A stretch of 64,000 nt of DNA from Flavilitoribacter sp020436695. GTDB taxonomy: Bacteria > Bacteroidota > Bacteroidia > Chitinophagales > Saprospiraceae. The stretch is taken from NCBI GenBank assembly GCA_041392665.1, contig JAWKLQ010000010.1:212583-276582 (forward strand), written 5' to 3'. Of the stretch, positions 1 to 8,138 are shown in pieces; within the stretch, counting starts at the first letter, position 1; every line of letters begins with the position of its first letter. The position numbers and the translations under genes are program-made. Under the pieces are notes generated by a model. That model worked only from the letters and a program-made list of their open reading frames with translations. It did no database searches and was not told the origin of the DNA.

Positions 1-2
1 TT

Positions 3-1298
3 TCCCGGCATAATATACTTTTACTTGGATTGCGAGGGCAGGCTAAAACGCGAATTGCCCGCCTGTTGGTCCATCTGCTGGATGAATACATGCCCATCGT
101 GGCCGGCAGCGAGCTCAATGATGATCCTTTGCATCCCATCAGCCGGAATGCCATAGATCTGATAGAAAAACACGGAGATGATACGCCGGTCGAATGGGTG
201 CATCGCTCCGAGCGCTACGTAGAGAAGCTGGCTACTCCCGATGTGAGTGTTGCAGATCTCATCGGTGATGTAGATCCGATCAAGGCGGCTACTTTAAAGT
301 TGCCGTATTCCGACGAACGGGTGATCCACTTCGGTCTGGTACCGCGTTCACACCGGAGCATCTTTGTGATCAATGAGTTGCCTGACCTCCAGGCACGTAT
401 CCAGGTATCTCTGTTCAACATTCTGCAGGAAGGCGATATTCAGATCCGCGGCTTCAAATTGCGTTTGCCGCTGGATATTCAGTTTGTGTTTACCGCCAAC
501 CCGGAAGATTACACCAACCGGGGCAGCATTATCACTCCGCTGAAGGACCGGATCGAAAGCCAGATCCTGACCCATTATCCGAAAACCATCGAGATCGCCC
601 AGCAGATCACCGAGCAGGAAGCTAAACTGACGAAAGAGCAGACCCAGCGCATCGACCTGCCGGATATGCTGTCGGTTCTACTGGAAATGATCGCTTTCGA
701 AGCCCGTCAGAGCGAGTACATCGATGAGAAGAGCGGGGTATCGGCCCGTCTGAGTATTTCGGCCCGCGAAAATCTGATGAGTACGGCCGAGCGGCGGATG
801 CTGATCAATAAAGAAAAGAAAACCCGTATCCGCATCACGGATTTCTGGGGGATCATTCCGGCCATCACGGGTAAAGTGGAACTGGTATATGAGGGAGAGC
901 AGGAAGGCCCGCATAATGTAGCCCTTCACCTGCTCAGTCAGGCGGTGAAAAAGACTTTCCTGAATCACTTTCCCGATCCGGACAAACTCAGCAAGGGACG
1001 TGATCGCGACCCATACGGGACCATCCGTGCCTGGTTTTCGGGTGGTAACTACGTTGATCTGCTGAACGATGCCAGTGATAAGAATTTTCATAAGGCGCTG
1101 GATAACGTGGCCGGACTGCGCAAACTGGTGGAATCCACGCTTAATGTGAAAAGTAATGAGGTATATACCTATATGGAACTGGCCCTGCATGGTCTGGCGG
1201 AGTTCGACGTTATCAATAAGGATATGCTCGAATCCAAGTTATCCTTCCGGGATCTCCTGGCGGATATGCTGAATGATGATCTTTTTGATGATGAATGA
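3..1298 (+). CDS. MoxR/Mg-chelatase-like AAA+ ATPase, 5' end outside window
   Basis: The reading frame is open from base 3, so the gene begins before the window; a TTG at 30 is internal and not the start. The first visible residues hold a Walker A loop (GLRGQAKTR). About 110 residues later comes a Walker B-like IFVINELPDL, then a sensor-1 segment (FVFTANPEDYTNRG) and a C-terminal lid region. This is the layout of ChlI/MoxR AAA+ ATPases, often annotated magnesium chelatase or sigma-54-interacting regulator in Bacteroidota. Such proteins usually work with a von Willebrand A protein as a chaperone-like remodelling pair, but the next gene downstream is a Sua5 family gene, so any partner must lie elsewhere. 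A role in chlorophyll synthesis is not implied. Confidence 0.85.
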   Translation, partial: SRHNILLLGLRGQAKTRIARLLVHLLDEYMPIVAGSELNDDPLHPISRNAIDLIEKHGDDTPVEWVHRSERYVEKLATPDVSVADLIGDVDPIKAATLKLPYSDERVIHFGLVPRSHRSIFVINELPDLQARIQVSLFNILQEGDIQIRGFKLRLPLDIQFVFTANPEDYTNRGSIITPLKDRIESQILTHYPKTIEIAQQITEQEAKLTKEQTQRIDLPDMLSVLLEMIAFEARQSEYIDEKSGVSARLSISARENLMSTAERRMLINKEKKTRIRITDFWGIIPAITGKVELVYEGEQEGPHNVALHLLSQAVKKTFLNHFPDPDKLSKGRDRDPYGTIRAWFSGGNYVDLLNDASDKNFHKALDNVAGLRKLVESTLNVKSNEVYTYMELALHGLAEFDVINKDMLESKLSFRDLLADMLNDDLFDDE

Positions 1299-1299
1299 T

Positions 1300-1353
1300 C
1301 AATCGGGTACTCGGTTCTAGGTTGTCTAACACCCAGTACCGAGTATCTAATAC
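1300..1353. repeat. Short intergenic word repeat (TACTCGG/CCGAGTA)
   Basis: The 60-base gap between the AAA+ gene and the Sua5 gene holds a GGTACTCGG word and, about 30 bases on, its inverse in AGTACCGAGTA, making a loose palindrome. Similar words (ACCGAGAACCGGGTAT) occur near 23250. It belongs to the class of decayed word repeats seen in many gaps of this window. Confidence 0.4.
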
Positions 1354-1361
1354 CGAAAGAT

Positions 1362-1976
1362 ATGCTTCTAAGAATCAACTCCGAAAACCCGGAAGGCCGC
1401 AAGATCCGCCAGGTAGTAGAAAGTTTGGAAAGCGGAGGTGTGATCATTTACCCCACCGATACGGTATATGGTCTGGGTTGTGATATATACGACCAAAAAG
1501 CGGTGGAAAAGATCTGTCGATTGCGTGACCTCGATCCCAAGAAAGCGATGTTGTCGATCGTGTGTAAGGATATTAGCCAGGTTTCCGAATTTGCTTCCCA
1601 AATAGAAAATACTACCTTTAAACTAATGCGGAGACTTCTGCCGGGGCCATACACCATTGTATTGAAAGCCGGCAGTAGCGTTCCAAAACTGTTCAAGAAC
1701 CGCAAACGTACCATCGGCATCCGTATTCCGGACAACCGCATTGTGCTGGACATTGTAGAAACGCTTGGGCATCCGATCCTCACCACTTCTCTCAAATCGG
1801 ATGATGAGATCCTGGAATATTTTACGGACCCCATCGATATTTATGAAGACTTCAAAAAACTGGTTGACGTCGTTATCGACGGTGGAGTAGGAGGGAATGT
1901 ACCTTCCACCGTGATCGATTGCACGGAGGACATACCTGCTCTGCTGCGTGCCGGTGCTGGGGAGTGGGAAGGTTAA
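1362..1976 (+). CDS. Sua5/YciO/YrdC family L-threonylcarbamoyladenylate synthase
   Basis: This 204-residue protein carries the YrdC fold signature: GGVIIYPTDTVYGLGCD near residue 25 (the nucleotide/threonine pocket), KKAMLSIVCKD, and LLPGPYTIVLKA around residue 90. SLKSDDE and a C-terminal PSTVIDCTEDIPALLRAGAGE complete the family pattern. Sua5/TsaC proteins make threonylcarbamoyl-AMP from threonine, bicarbonate and ATP for the universal tRNA t6A modification. The length matches the short TsaC/YciO forms without the C-terminal Sua5 domain. Whether this is the main t6A enzyme or a YciO paralogue cannot be settled here, so no symbol is given. It lies 63 bases after the AAA+ gene on the same strand. 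Confidence 0.9.
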   Translation: MLLRINSENPEGRKIRQVVESLESGGVIIYPTDTVYGLGCDIYDQKAVEKICRLRDLDPKKAMLSIVCKDISQVSEFASQIENTTFKLMRRLLPGPYTIVLKAGSSVPKLFKNRKRTIGIRIPDNRIVLDIVETLGHPILTTSLKSDDEILEYFTDPIDIYEDFKKLVDVVIDGGVGGNVPSTVIDCTEDIPALLRAGAGEWEG

Positions 1977-2423
1977 TCCTACATATTTTATATGGAGTAT
2001 CTTTCCGTTGTATCGCTCCTTTATCGATGGCAGTGCGAGTGGTGACTATTGGCCATGTTTCATTGCTTCATTGTTTCATTGACATACCAGCCATACAACC
2101 ATCCATCCGTACCATAAAGGCTTTCACTATATGTGACTGAGAACTAACAATGGAACCATGAAACAATGGAGCCTCTCAACCACAATCTAAAGCTTCGCTG
2201 TCGATCTGTTAGCTATCAAGATGAGTCAAACCTCACATTTAATTAAAACCCTGATCATCAGCCAGTCCTCGTCTGTTTATCTAGTGAATCACTACTTTCA
2301 TCACTATTTTTGTGGCAATTGTGTATTATCTGTGTGATTTGCCAACCGTAAATGCGGATATAAACTCATTATATTCACATCTTGTGGTTACTGATGTCTA
2401 AAATCAACTAACACCCTATTGCC
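1977..2423. other. Intergenic stretch with inverted word repeat and candidate promoter
   Basis: There is no convincing gene in these 447 bases. Around 2057-2085 the words TTGCTTCATTGTTTCATTG occur, and at about 2149-2172 their approximate inverse (CAATGGAACCATGAAACAATGG). Together they could form a long imperfect hairpin after the Sua5 gene. A TATTTTTG box near 2305 could start transcription of the ABC operon. Confidence 0.4.
2305..2312 (+). promoter_or_regulatory. Candidate Bacteroidota -7 box (TATTTTTG) for the ABC operon
   Basis: TATTTTTG fits the TAnnTTTG consensus and lies about 110 bases before the ABC ATPase start. I see no good TTTG (-33) at the expected distance, so this is a moderate candidate. 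Confidence 0.35.
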
Positions 2424-3311
2424 ATGGAATTACAGATTACTAGCCTAAACAAAACCTACTCGAACGGCGTTCAGGCGCTCAAAGATGTCACCCTCACGAT
2501 CCCACAAGGGATGTTCGGACTGCTGGGACCAAACGGCGCCGGAAAATCCAGTCTGATGCGCACCATCGCTACCTTACAGGACGCCGATAGCGGAACGGTT
2601 CAACTGGGCGACATTGACGTGCTACAGGAAAAAGATGCCGTAAGACGTATGCTTGGTTATCTGCCGCAGGAATTCGGGGTCTACCCCAAAGTATCTGCCG
2701 AAACCATGCTGGAACATGTGGCCGGACTAAAAGGCATCAATAATCGCCGGGAGCGAAAAGAAGTAGTAGCTGCTTTACTCGAAAGGGTCAACCTCTTCGA
2801 CGTACGCAAAAAGAACCTCGGCACTTTTTCCGGGGGTATGAAACAGCGCTTCGGTATCGCGCAGGCCCTGCTGGGAAATCCCCGGCTGATCATTGTAGAT
2901 GAACCTACCGCCGGTCTGGACCCAACAGAGCGCAACCGCTTCCACAATCTGCTCAGCGAGATCGGCGAAAATACCATCGTCATCCTTTCCACTCACATTG
3001 TTGAGGACGTCACCAACCTTTGCCAGGATATGGCCATCATTTGCCTGGGCGAGGTCATCGCGCAGGGGCACCCGGCTGAACTGGTGGATCAGGTCAACGG
3101 TAAGATCTGGCAGAAGTCCATCGAAAAGGCAGAATTGGAACAACATACCGCTCAATATCGTGTGATCTCTACGAGATTGCAGGGCGGACGGACACTCATT
3201 CACGTTTACAGCGAAGATCATCCGGGGGATGGTTTCACTGCCGTCCCTGCCGATCTGGAAGATGTGTATTTTACCCGCATCGGAGAACGGATGGAGGTGA
3301 CTGCTATTTGA
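2424..3311 (+). CDS. ABC transporter ATP-binding protein
   Basis: A 295-residue ABC ATPase. Walker A is GPNGAGKSS (about residues 35-43), the Q-loop is PQEFGVYPKV, the signature is FSGGMKQRFGIAQALL near residue 135, and Walker B is LIIVDEPTAGLD near residue 155, followed by the STHIVEDV switch region. It is a CcmA/NatA-type ATPase for an ABC-2 exporter. The next gene encodes an ABC-2 permease fused to an M1 aminopeptidase domain, so the pair should form one transporter in the inner membrane. In this family the pair is conserved in Bacteroidota. The substrate is unknown. Confidence 0.93.
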   Translation: MELQITSLNKTYSNGVQALKDVTLTIPQGMFGLLGPNGAGKSSLMRTIATLQDADSGTVQLGDIDVLQEKDAVRRMLGYLPQEFGVYPKVSAETMLEHVAGLKGINNRRERKEVVAALLERVNLFDVRKKNLGTFSGGMKQRFGIAQALLGNPRLIIVDEPTAGLDPTERNRFHNLLSEIGENTIVILSTHIVEDVTNLCQDMAIICLGEVIAQGHPAELVDQVNGKIWQKSIEKAELEQHTAQYRVISTRLQGGRTLIHVYSEDHPGDGFTAVPADLEDVYFTRIGERMEVTAI

Positions 3312-3545
3312 TGTTGCGATACTGTGATGTTGTAATGTTGTGATGAGTACTATTACAAGACAACATTCCAATGTCCTTTCGTCCAAACATCCAAAAGTCC
3401 CAATGTCCAAACGTCCCAATGTCCCAAAGTCCAAACATCCCAATATCCAAAAGTCCAAACGTCCCAATGTCCAAAGTCCCAATGTCCCAATGTCCCAAAG
3501 TCCCAATGTCCCAAAGTCCCAATGTCCCAAAGCCCAAACTTCCAT
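3312..3545. repeat. Intergenic tandem array of GTCCCAAAN / ATCCAAAC words
   Basis: After TGTTGCGATACTGTGATG-like words (3312-3345), about 180 bases are built almost entirely of 8-10 base units such as GTCCCAATGT, GTCCCAAA and ATCCAAAC in irregular tandem order. The array has no stop in one frame, which artificially extends the downstream coding frame. A second array of the same vocabulary lies at 7985-8130. It is not CRISPR: units are too short and spacers are absent. Confidence 0.85.
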
Positions 3546-3567
3546 TAATCTAAAACTCCCGTCCGCC

Positions 3568-6294
3568 ATGTTTCTAGAGATCCTCAGTTTTGAGTTGAAA
3601 TATCGCATTAAACGTCCGGCTACCTGGGCATACTTCCTGCTGTTATTCCTGTTCGGGTGGCTCATTGCTGCCAATGGAGGTAATGGGTCCGGCTCCGAAA
3701 AAGCCTTTGCCAATTCGGCCTATGAGGTCACCAGTTTTATGATGATCATCAGCATTTTTGCGACCATGATCGCTTCGGCTGTGATGGGAGTGCCCGTCTA
3801 TCGGGATATCGAGCATGGCGTCAAAGATTATTTTTTCAGTTATCCGGTCCGGGAAAAGTCCTATCTGTTGGGGCGTTACGTGGGGTCGTTCCTCACGCTG
3901 ATGCTGATCAGTACCGGTCTCATTTTCGGAATGATCGTGGGCTACAAAATGGGACCGGTGCTGGGTTGGGAAGAGGCTGAGCGTTTCGGCCCACTCCGGC
4001 TACAGGATTACTGGCATGGTGCCATCACCTTTCTTTGGCCCAATCTTTTGTTTACGGGAACCATCTTCTTCTGTCTGGTGGCGCTTACCCGGAAGATCTT
4101 TATTGCCTATGTCGGCAGCGTGGTGTTTTTCATTGCCTATCTGGTATCACTCACCCTGGCATCTGACCTGGAATCCAAAGATCTGGTGGCGCTGCTCGAT
4201 CCATTCGGCTTTTCCGCCTGGAACGAATTGACCAAATACTGGACCCCGGTTGAGCAAAATACACTACATCAGTCACTGACCGGCAATCTGCTCCTCAACC
4301 GCTTGTTGTGGCCTGGAGTAGCTATGTTGTTATTGCTTTTTACGCTATTCCGTTTTGATTTTGCCCGTTTTCTGGGTGGGGCAAGAGCGAAAGTCAAAAA
4401 ATTACGCGAGTCGGCGGAAACGGCAAGTCGCCCCAAATCGATAGACATCCCGGCAGTAAGCCAGGTCTTCGGCAATGGGATCGCCTTTCGGCAAATGCTC
4501 CGGCAGGCCTGGCTGGAATTTAAAAGCATTCTGCGCGACCCCTACTTTATCGGCATCATTCTGGGAGGACTGCTATTCCTCTTCTTTGACGGCTGGTTTG
4601 GCAATACCATTTACGGCACCCCGAACCGGCCGATGACCTACTACATGATCGAAGCCAAGAACGATACCTATATCCTCTTTGTCTTGATCATCCTGGTGTT
4701 TTATACCGGCGAAGTAGTACATCGGGATCGGGGAGTTGGTTTTCATCAGATCGCCGATGCCCTACCGGTACCGACCTGGGCGATCTACGGCGGAAAATTC
4801 CTGACGATGGTACTGGTCGCTTTCCTACTGGCCACTATGGTATGGGTGATCGGTATTTTCAGTCAGACCATCCAGGGGTATTTCCATTATGACTTCGGCA
4901 TGTATTTTACGGATCTGTATCTACTGACTTTTCCGCAGTACGTGATACTGGCCATGCTGGCTTTCTTTGTACATGTACTGGTCAATAAGAAATTTCTGGG
5001 GCACGTCCTGGCCATTGCTATTTATGTCGCCTTTTTCAGTATGGCACAGTTTGCCGATATTGACTACAACATGTTTATTTACGCGGCTCGCCCCGGGTAT
5101 CTGATCTCGGATATGAACCGCTTCGGCCATTTTATTCGCCCGGTAAGCTGGTTCAATGGATACTGGCTGGCTTTCGGAGGAATATTGCTAACCATCGGCC
5201 TGTTGCTCTGGGCCCGTGGAACCGACAGTGGCTGGCGATCCCGCCTGAAACAGATGAATGGACGTTGGAACTGGCGTCCGGGCGTGGTATTGCTGGTAGC
5301 GCTGGGCTGCTTCGCCTTTACCGGCTTTACCATTTACCACAACGTAAGCGAACTCAATACCTATGTCGGCCAGAAGAAGAGTCTGGATCGCCAGGCGGAG
5401 TATGAAAAGAAATACAGCCGGTATGCCCGGGTTTATCAGCCAAAGATCACGGATGTCGAGTATCATGTCGATCTTTTCCCCGAAAAACGGTCTGCTACGG
5501 CCCAGGGGCTTTTCCAGATCAGAAATAAGAGTCCGGAAACGATTGATTCATTATATGTCAATTACAGCTTTTCCCAAAAAGAAGGGGAACTCGTTAAATT
5601 CACCATCGACGGGCAAAGTCCGGAGAGCATTTTGTATGACTCAGTTCATCAGTTTGAGATCTACCATTTGCCCCGGCCTATGTTACCCGGTGATTCGGCT
5701 ACCCTGGAGATCGAGGTGAATCTGGCCTATCAGGGCTTTCCCAATGAGGGCTATCAGCGGGAGATTATTCATAATGGCAGTTTCCTCAACAGTGGTATTT
5801 TCCCCACTTTCGGTTATAATAACCAGAAGGAGATATCCAGTGACCTGCAACGTAAAAAGCACGGCCTGGAACCTAAAGACTATGTAGCCCCACCACCCAC
5901 CGACAGTTTTGGTTTGCGTAATCTGTTGTTTGAGGATGATGCTGACTTCGTCACCTTTGAAGCGGTGATCAGTACCTCTCCCGATCAGATCGCTATGGCC
6001 CCGGGCCGACTGGAAGAGGAATGGGAGGAAAATGGCCGGCGTTATTTCCGTTATCGCAACCGCGGTCTGATCCAGAATTTTTTCAATATCTCTTCGGCTC
6101 GATATGCCGTGGAAGAAGATACCTGGCATGGAGCGAACGGGCAGGAAGTAAAGATCCAGATCTATCATCATCCTACGCACAACTACAATCTCGATCGTCT
6201 GAATGAATCGGTAAAGGCTTCCATGGATTATTTCAATGCCAATTTTTCGCCTTTTCAGTTTCAGCAAATGCGGATTTTGGAATTTCCGCGTTAG
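3568..6294 (+). CDS. ABC-2 permease fused to M1 aminopeptidase, N-terminal part (frameshifted)
   Basis: The start is ATG 3568 (FLEILSFELKYRIKRPATW), because the longer open frame from 3340 is only the repeat array. Residues 1 to about 600 hold two blocks of roughly six membrane helices each, typical of ABC-2 permeases. A periplasmic region follows (from about VYQPKITDVEYHVDLFPEKR) that matches the N-terminal beta domain of M1 aminopeptidases. The frame stops at TAG 6292-6294 inside FPR, where family members read FPRYASFAQSFPN. Removing G6294 gives CGT TAC GCC AGC (RYAS) and rejoins the frame that follows, giving an intact protein of about 1,210 residues. Function: probable membrane exporter with an associated peptidase-like domain; partner of the ATPase at 2424. 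Confidence 0.88.
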   Translation: MFLEILSFELKYRIKRPATWAYFLLLFLFGWLIAANGGNGSGSEKAFANSAYEVTSFMMIISIFATMIASAVMGVPVYRDIEHGVKDYFFSYPVREKSYLLGRYVGSFLTLMLISTGLIFGMIVGYKMGPVLGWEEAERFGPLRLQDYWHGAITFLWPNLLFTGTIFFCLVALTRKIFIAYVGSVVFFIAYLVSLTLASDLESKDLVALLDPFGFSAWNELTKYWTPVEQNTLHQSLTGNLLLNRLLWPGVAMLLLLFTLFRFDFARFLGGARAKVKKLRESAETASRPKSIDIPAVSQVFGNGIAFRQMLRQAWLEFKSILRDPYFIGIILGGLLFLFFDGWFGNTIYGTPNRPMTYYMIEAKNDTYILFVLIILVFYTGEVVHRDRGVGFHQIADALPVPTWAIYGGKFLTMVLVAFLLATMVWVIGIFSQTIQGYFHYDFGMYFTDLYLLTFPQYVILAMLAFFVHVLVNKKFLGHVLAIAIYVAFFSMAQFADIDYNMFIYAARPGYLISDMNRFGHFIRPVSWFNGYWLAFGGILLTIGLLLWARGTDSGWRSRLKQMNGRWNWRPGVVLLVALGCFAFTGFTIYHNVSELNTYVGQKKSLDRQAEYEKKYSRYARVYQPKITDVEYHVDLFPEKRSATAQGLFQIRNKSPETIDSLYVNYSFSQKEGELVKFTIDGQSPESILYDSVHQFEIYHLPRPMLPGDSATLEIEVNLAYQGFPNEGYQREIIHNGSFLNSGIFPTFGYNNQKEISSDLQRKKHGLEPKDYVAPPPTDSFGLRNLLFEDDADFVTFEAVISTSPDQIAMAPGRLEEEWEENGRRYFRYRNRGLIQNFFNISSARYAVEEDTWHGANGQEVKIQIYHHPTHNYNLDRLNESVKASMDYFNANFSPFQFQQMRILEFPR

Positions 6295-7207
6295 CGCCAG
6301 CTTTGCCCAGTCTTTTCCCAACACCGTGCCCTACGCCGAAAGCTTCGGCTGGGTAGCCGATTTCAGTGATCCGGAAGATACGGACTATGCATTCTACGTA
6401 ACGGCTCACGAGGTGGCGCATCAATGGTGGGGCCATCAGATCGCACCCAGTGCTACCCGGGGCTCCAACCAGATATCGGAAACCATGGCGCAATACGGGG
6501 CCATGATGGTATTGAAAAAGCGGTACGGGGAGGCTGTGATGCCCAAATTTCTCAAGTACGAGCTGAATAGCTATCTGACCGGCCGGGCAAACGAGGGCAA
6601 ATTCGAAAAGACCCTGCTCGATAATGATACCCAGGCTTATGTATGGTATCGGAAAGGGGCGAACATCATGTACACCCTTCAGGATTATCTCGGAGAAGAT
6701 TCACTCAATCTGGCCTTCCAGCATTTTTTGCAAGATTACGCTCTGCGCAATGAACCACCTTACGCTACTTCTCTGGACTGGTATCGCTATATGCAGGAAG
6801 TGACGCCCGATTCTTTGCAATACTTCCTGAAAGAAAGTTTTGAAACCATAACGCTGTATGAGAACCGGGCCGTTACTGCTACCGCTACGCCTACGGATGA
6901 CGGCCGCTACCGCGTAAAGATGACCATAGATACCAAAAAACTGACCTATGACGGCAACGGCAATGAAACCGGTCAACCCACCGAAGCCAGCCTCATCGAG
7001 ATCGGTATTTTTGGTCCGGATGGAAAAAATCAGTACGGTATGACGGAAAAGCATCCGCTTTATCTCCGGAAGCACTGGCTGGAACCGGGGCAGCACCAGA
7101 TCGAGATCGTAGTGGACGAGTTGCCGGTAAAAGCCGGTATTGATCCGTATAACAAATTGATCGACCGGATAACGGATGATAACCTTATCGATGTTGAAAT
7201 ACTGTAA
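6293..7207 (+). CDS. M1 aminopeptidase catalytic domain, C-terminal part of the frameshifted fusion
   Basis: This is the continuation of the permease-peptidase gene in the next frame. It holds the zinc site HEVAHQWWGH with the downstream SET glutamate as the likely third ligand, preceded by SFPNTVPYAESFGW, the counterpart of the M1 substrate-binding stretch. A helical segment and a C-terminal beta domain follow (VTATATPTDDGRYRVKM). The catalytic residues look intact, so the domain could be an active metallopeptidase on the periplasmic side. As drawn it has no start of its own; any Met further upstream (6236) lies within the first part of the gene. I treat it as one gene with 3568-6294, split by a one-base insertion. 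Confidence 0.85.
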   Translation, partial: SASFAQSFPNTVPYAESFGWVADFSDPEDTDYAFYVTAHEVAHQWWGHQIAPSATRGSNQISETMAQYGAMMVLKKRYGEAVMPKFLKYELNSYLTGRANEGKFEKTLLDNDTQAYVWYRKGANIMYTLQDYLGEDSLNLAFQHFLQDYALRNEPPYATSLDWYRYMQEVTPDSLQYFLKESFETITLYENRAVTATATPTDDGRYRVKMTIDTKKLTYDGNGNETGQPTEASLIEIGIFGPDGKNQYGMTEKHPLYLRKHWLEPGQHQIEIVVDELPVKAGIDPYNKLIDRITDDNLIDVEIL

Positions 7208-7350
7208 TGTTGTGATGCTGTAATGGATGCGCCCTCCGGTAGTTGAATGGCTATCTATGTCGTGCTTGATAATTTTCCGGGTAGGTTTCAAGACGCTTTG
7301 CTTATGTATGTCTACATCACAGGATCACAGCATTCCAACATCACAGAATC
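7195..7350. repeat. Intergenic TGTTGTGATG / CATCACAGG word repeats
   Basis: The gap before the cupin gene starts with TGTAATGTTGTGATGCTGTAATGG and ends with the inverse words CATCACAGGATCACAGCATTCCAACATCACAG, so the two ends can pair into an imperfect hairpin of about 150 bases. The same vocabulary occurs at 3312-3345, 20114-20150, 39840-39860 and 46790-46825. Confidence 0.6.
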
Positions 7351-7357
7351 AATAAAA

Positions 7358-7681
7358 ATGCAGATAACACCCACTGAAGCACTGGAAAAACTCCAGGCGG
7401 CCAATCACGTCTTCCTCAATCTTTTTGAGCACGGCACCCTGTCGGTAGAGATCTACAAGCCGGATAAGGTCGACCTGCAACAGCCGCACGAGCGCGATGA
7501 GGTATATGTTGTCATTACCGGTAGCGGCACTTTTCTCAACGGTAGCCGGTGCGCCACTTTCGGCCCCGGAGATTTCCTATTCGTTCCGGCCGGAGTAGAA
7601 CACCGCTTTGAAGATTTCACCGACGATTTTTGTACCTGGGTGATCTTCTACGGTCCTAAAGGAGGCGAAGTGCCAAAATAA
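7358..7681 (+). CDS. Cupin domain protein
   Basis: A 107-residue single-domain cupin. I chose ATG 7358 (MQITPTEALEKL) because the longer frame from 7247 reads through the word-repeat gap. Cupin motif 1 is visible as QPHERDEVYVVITGSGTF (metal ligands H and E) and motif 2 as PGDFLFVPAGVEHRFEDF with the last His. Small cupins of this type bind one divalent metal; the substrate cannot be told from sequence. It follows the transporter-peptidase gene on the same strand, after 150 bases of repeats, so co-transcription is possible but unproven. Confidence 0.85.
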   Translation: MQITPTEALEKLQAANHVFLNLFEHGTLSVEIYKPDKVDLQQPHERDEVYVVITGSGTFLNGSRCATFGPGDFLFVPAGVEHRFEDFTDDFCTWVIFYGPKGGEVPK

Positions 7682-8138
7682 TCCTGACTGCTTTCCGACA
7701 ATTTTTCAGCTATTCCAACATCGGGTACTTACACTTTTCTCAGGTGGTTTTATCTTTGTGCGCAATTGGAGTATTGGACGAAGGGAGGTTTGGATTAATG
7801 GACTAATGGATTTAGCCAGATAGATCTAGGAAGAAGAGAAGGACACACGCCGAAAATTCCCATAGAGAGTGTTCATGTGTTCGTGCTTTGATGTGCTCAC
7901 GAGTCAAGTAAAATATTGAAAATCAAAATTTTACTCTCGATACACCAAGAAGGAGACACAGTTGACTGGATACTCCCTTCCAATATCTAAAAGTCTAATA
8001 GTCCTAGTGTTCAAAAGTATCCAAACATCCCAAAATCCAAAAATCCAAACATCCATAATCCAAACGTCCCAAAATCCAAACGTCCCATAATCCAAACATC
8101 CCATAATCCAAACATCCCATAATTCCCAAAACAACCAC
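7682..8138. other. Intergenic region: candidate promoter and second CCAAAC-word tandem array
   Basis: No gene is seen in these 457 bases. TATCTTTG at 7751-7758 fits the Bacteroidota -7 box but is almost 390 bases from the next start. From about 7985 to 8130 the sequence is a tandem run of units like ATCCAAACATCCCATA and GTCCCAAAATCCAAAC, close kin of the array at 3360-3545. It ends directly before the TonB receptor start. Confidence 0.55.

Noticed and set aside
3340..3567. N-terminal 76-residue low-complexity extension of the permease frame
   Set aside because: It is translated tandem repeat (CCAAA words) with no stop by chance; the real permease starts at ATG 3568.
3360..8130. Repeat arrays as CRISPR
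   Set aside because: Units are 8-10 bases, irregular and without unique spacers, and no cas genes are present.
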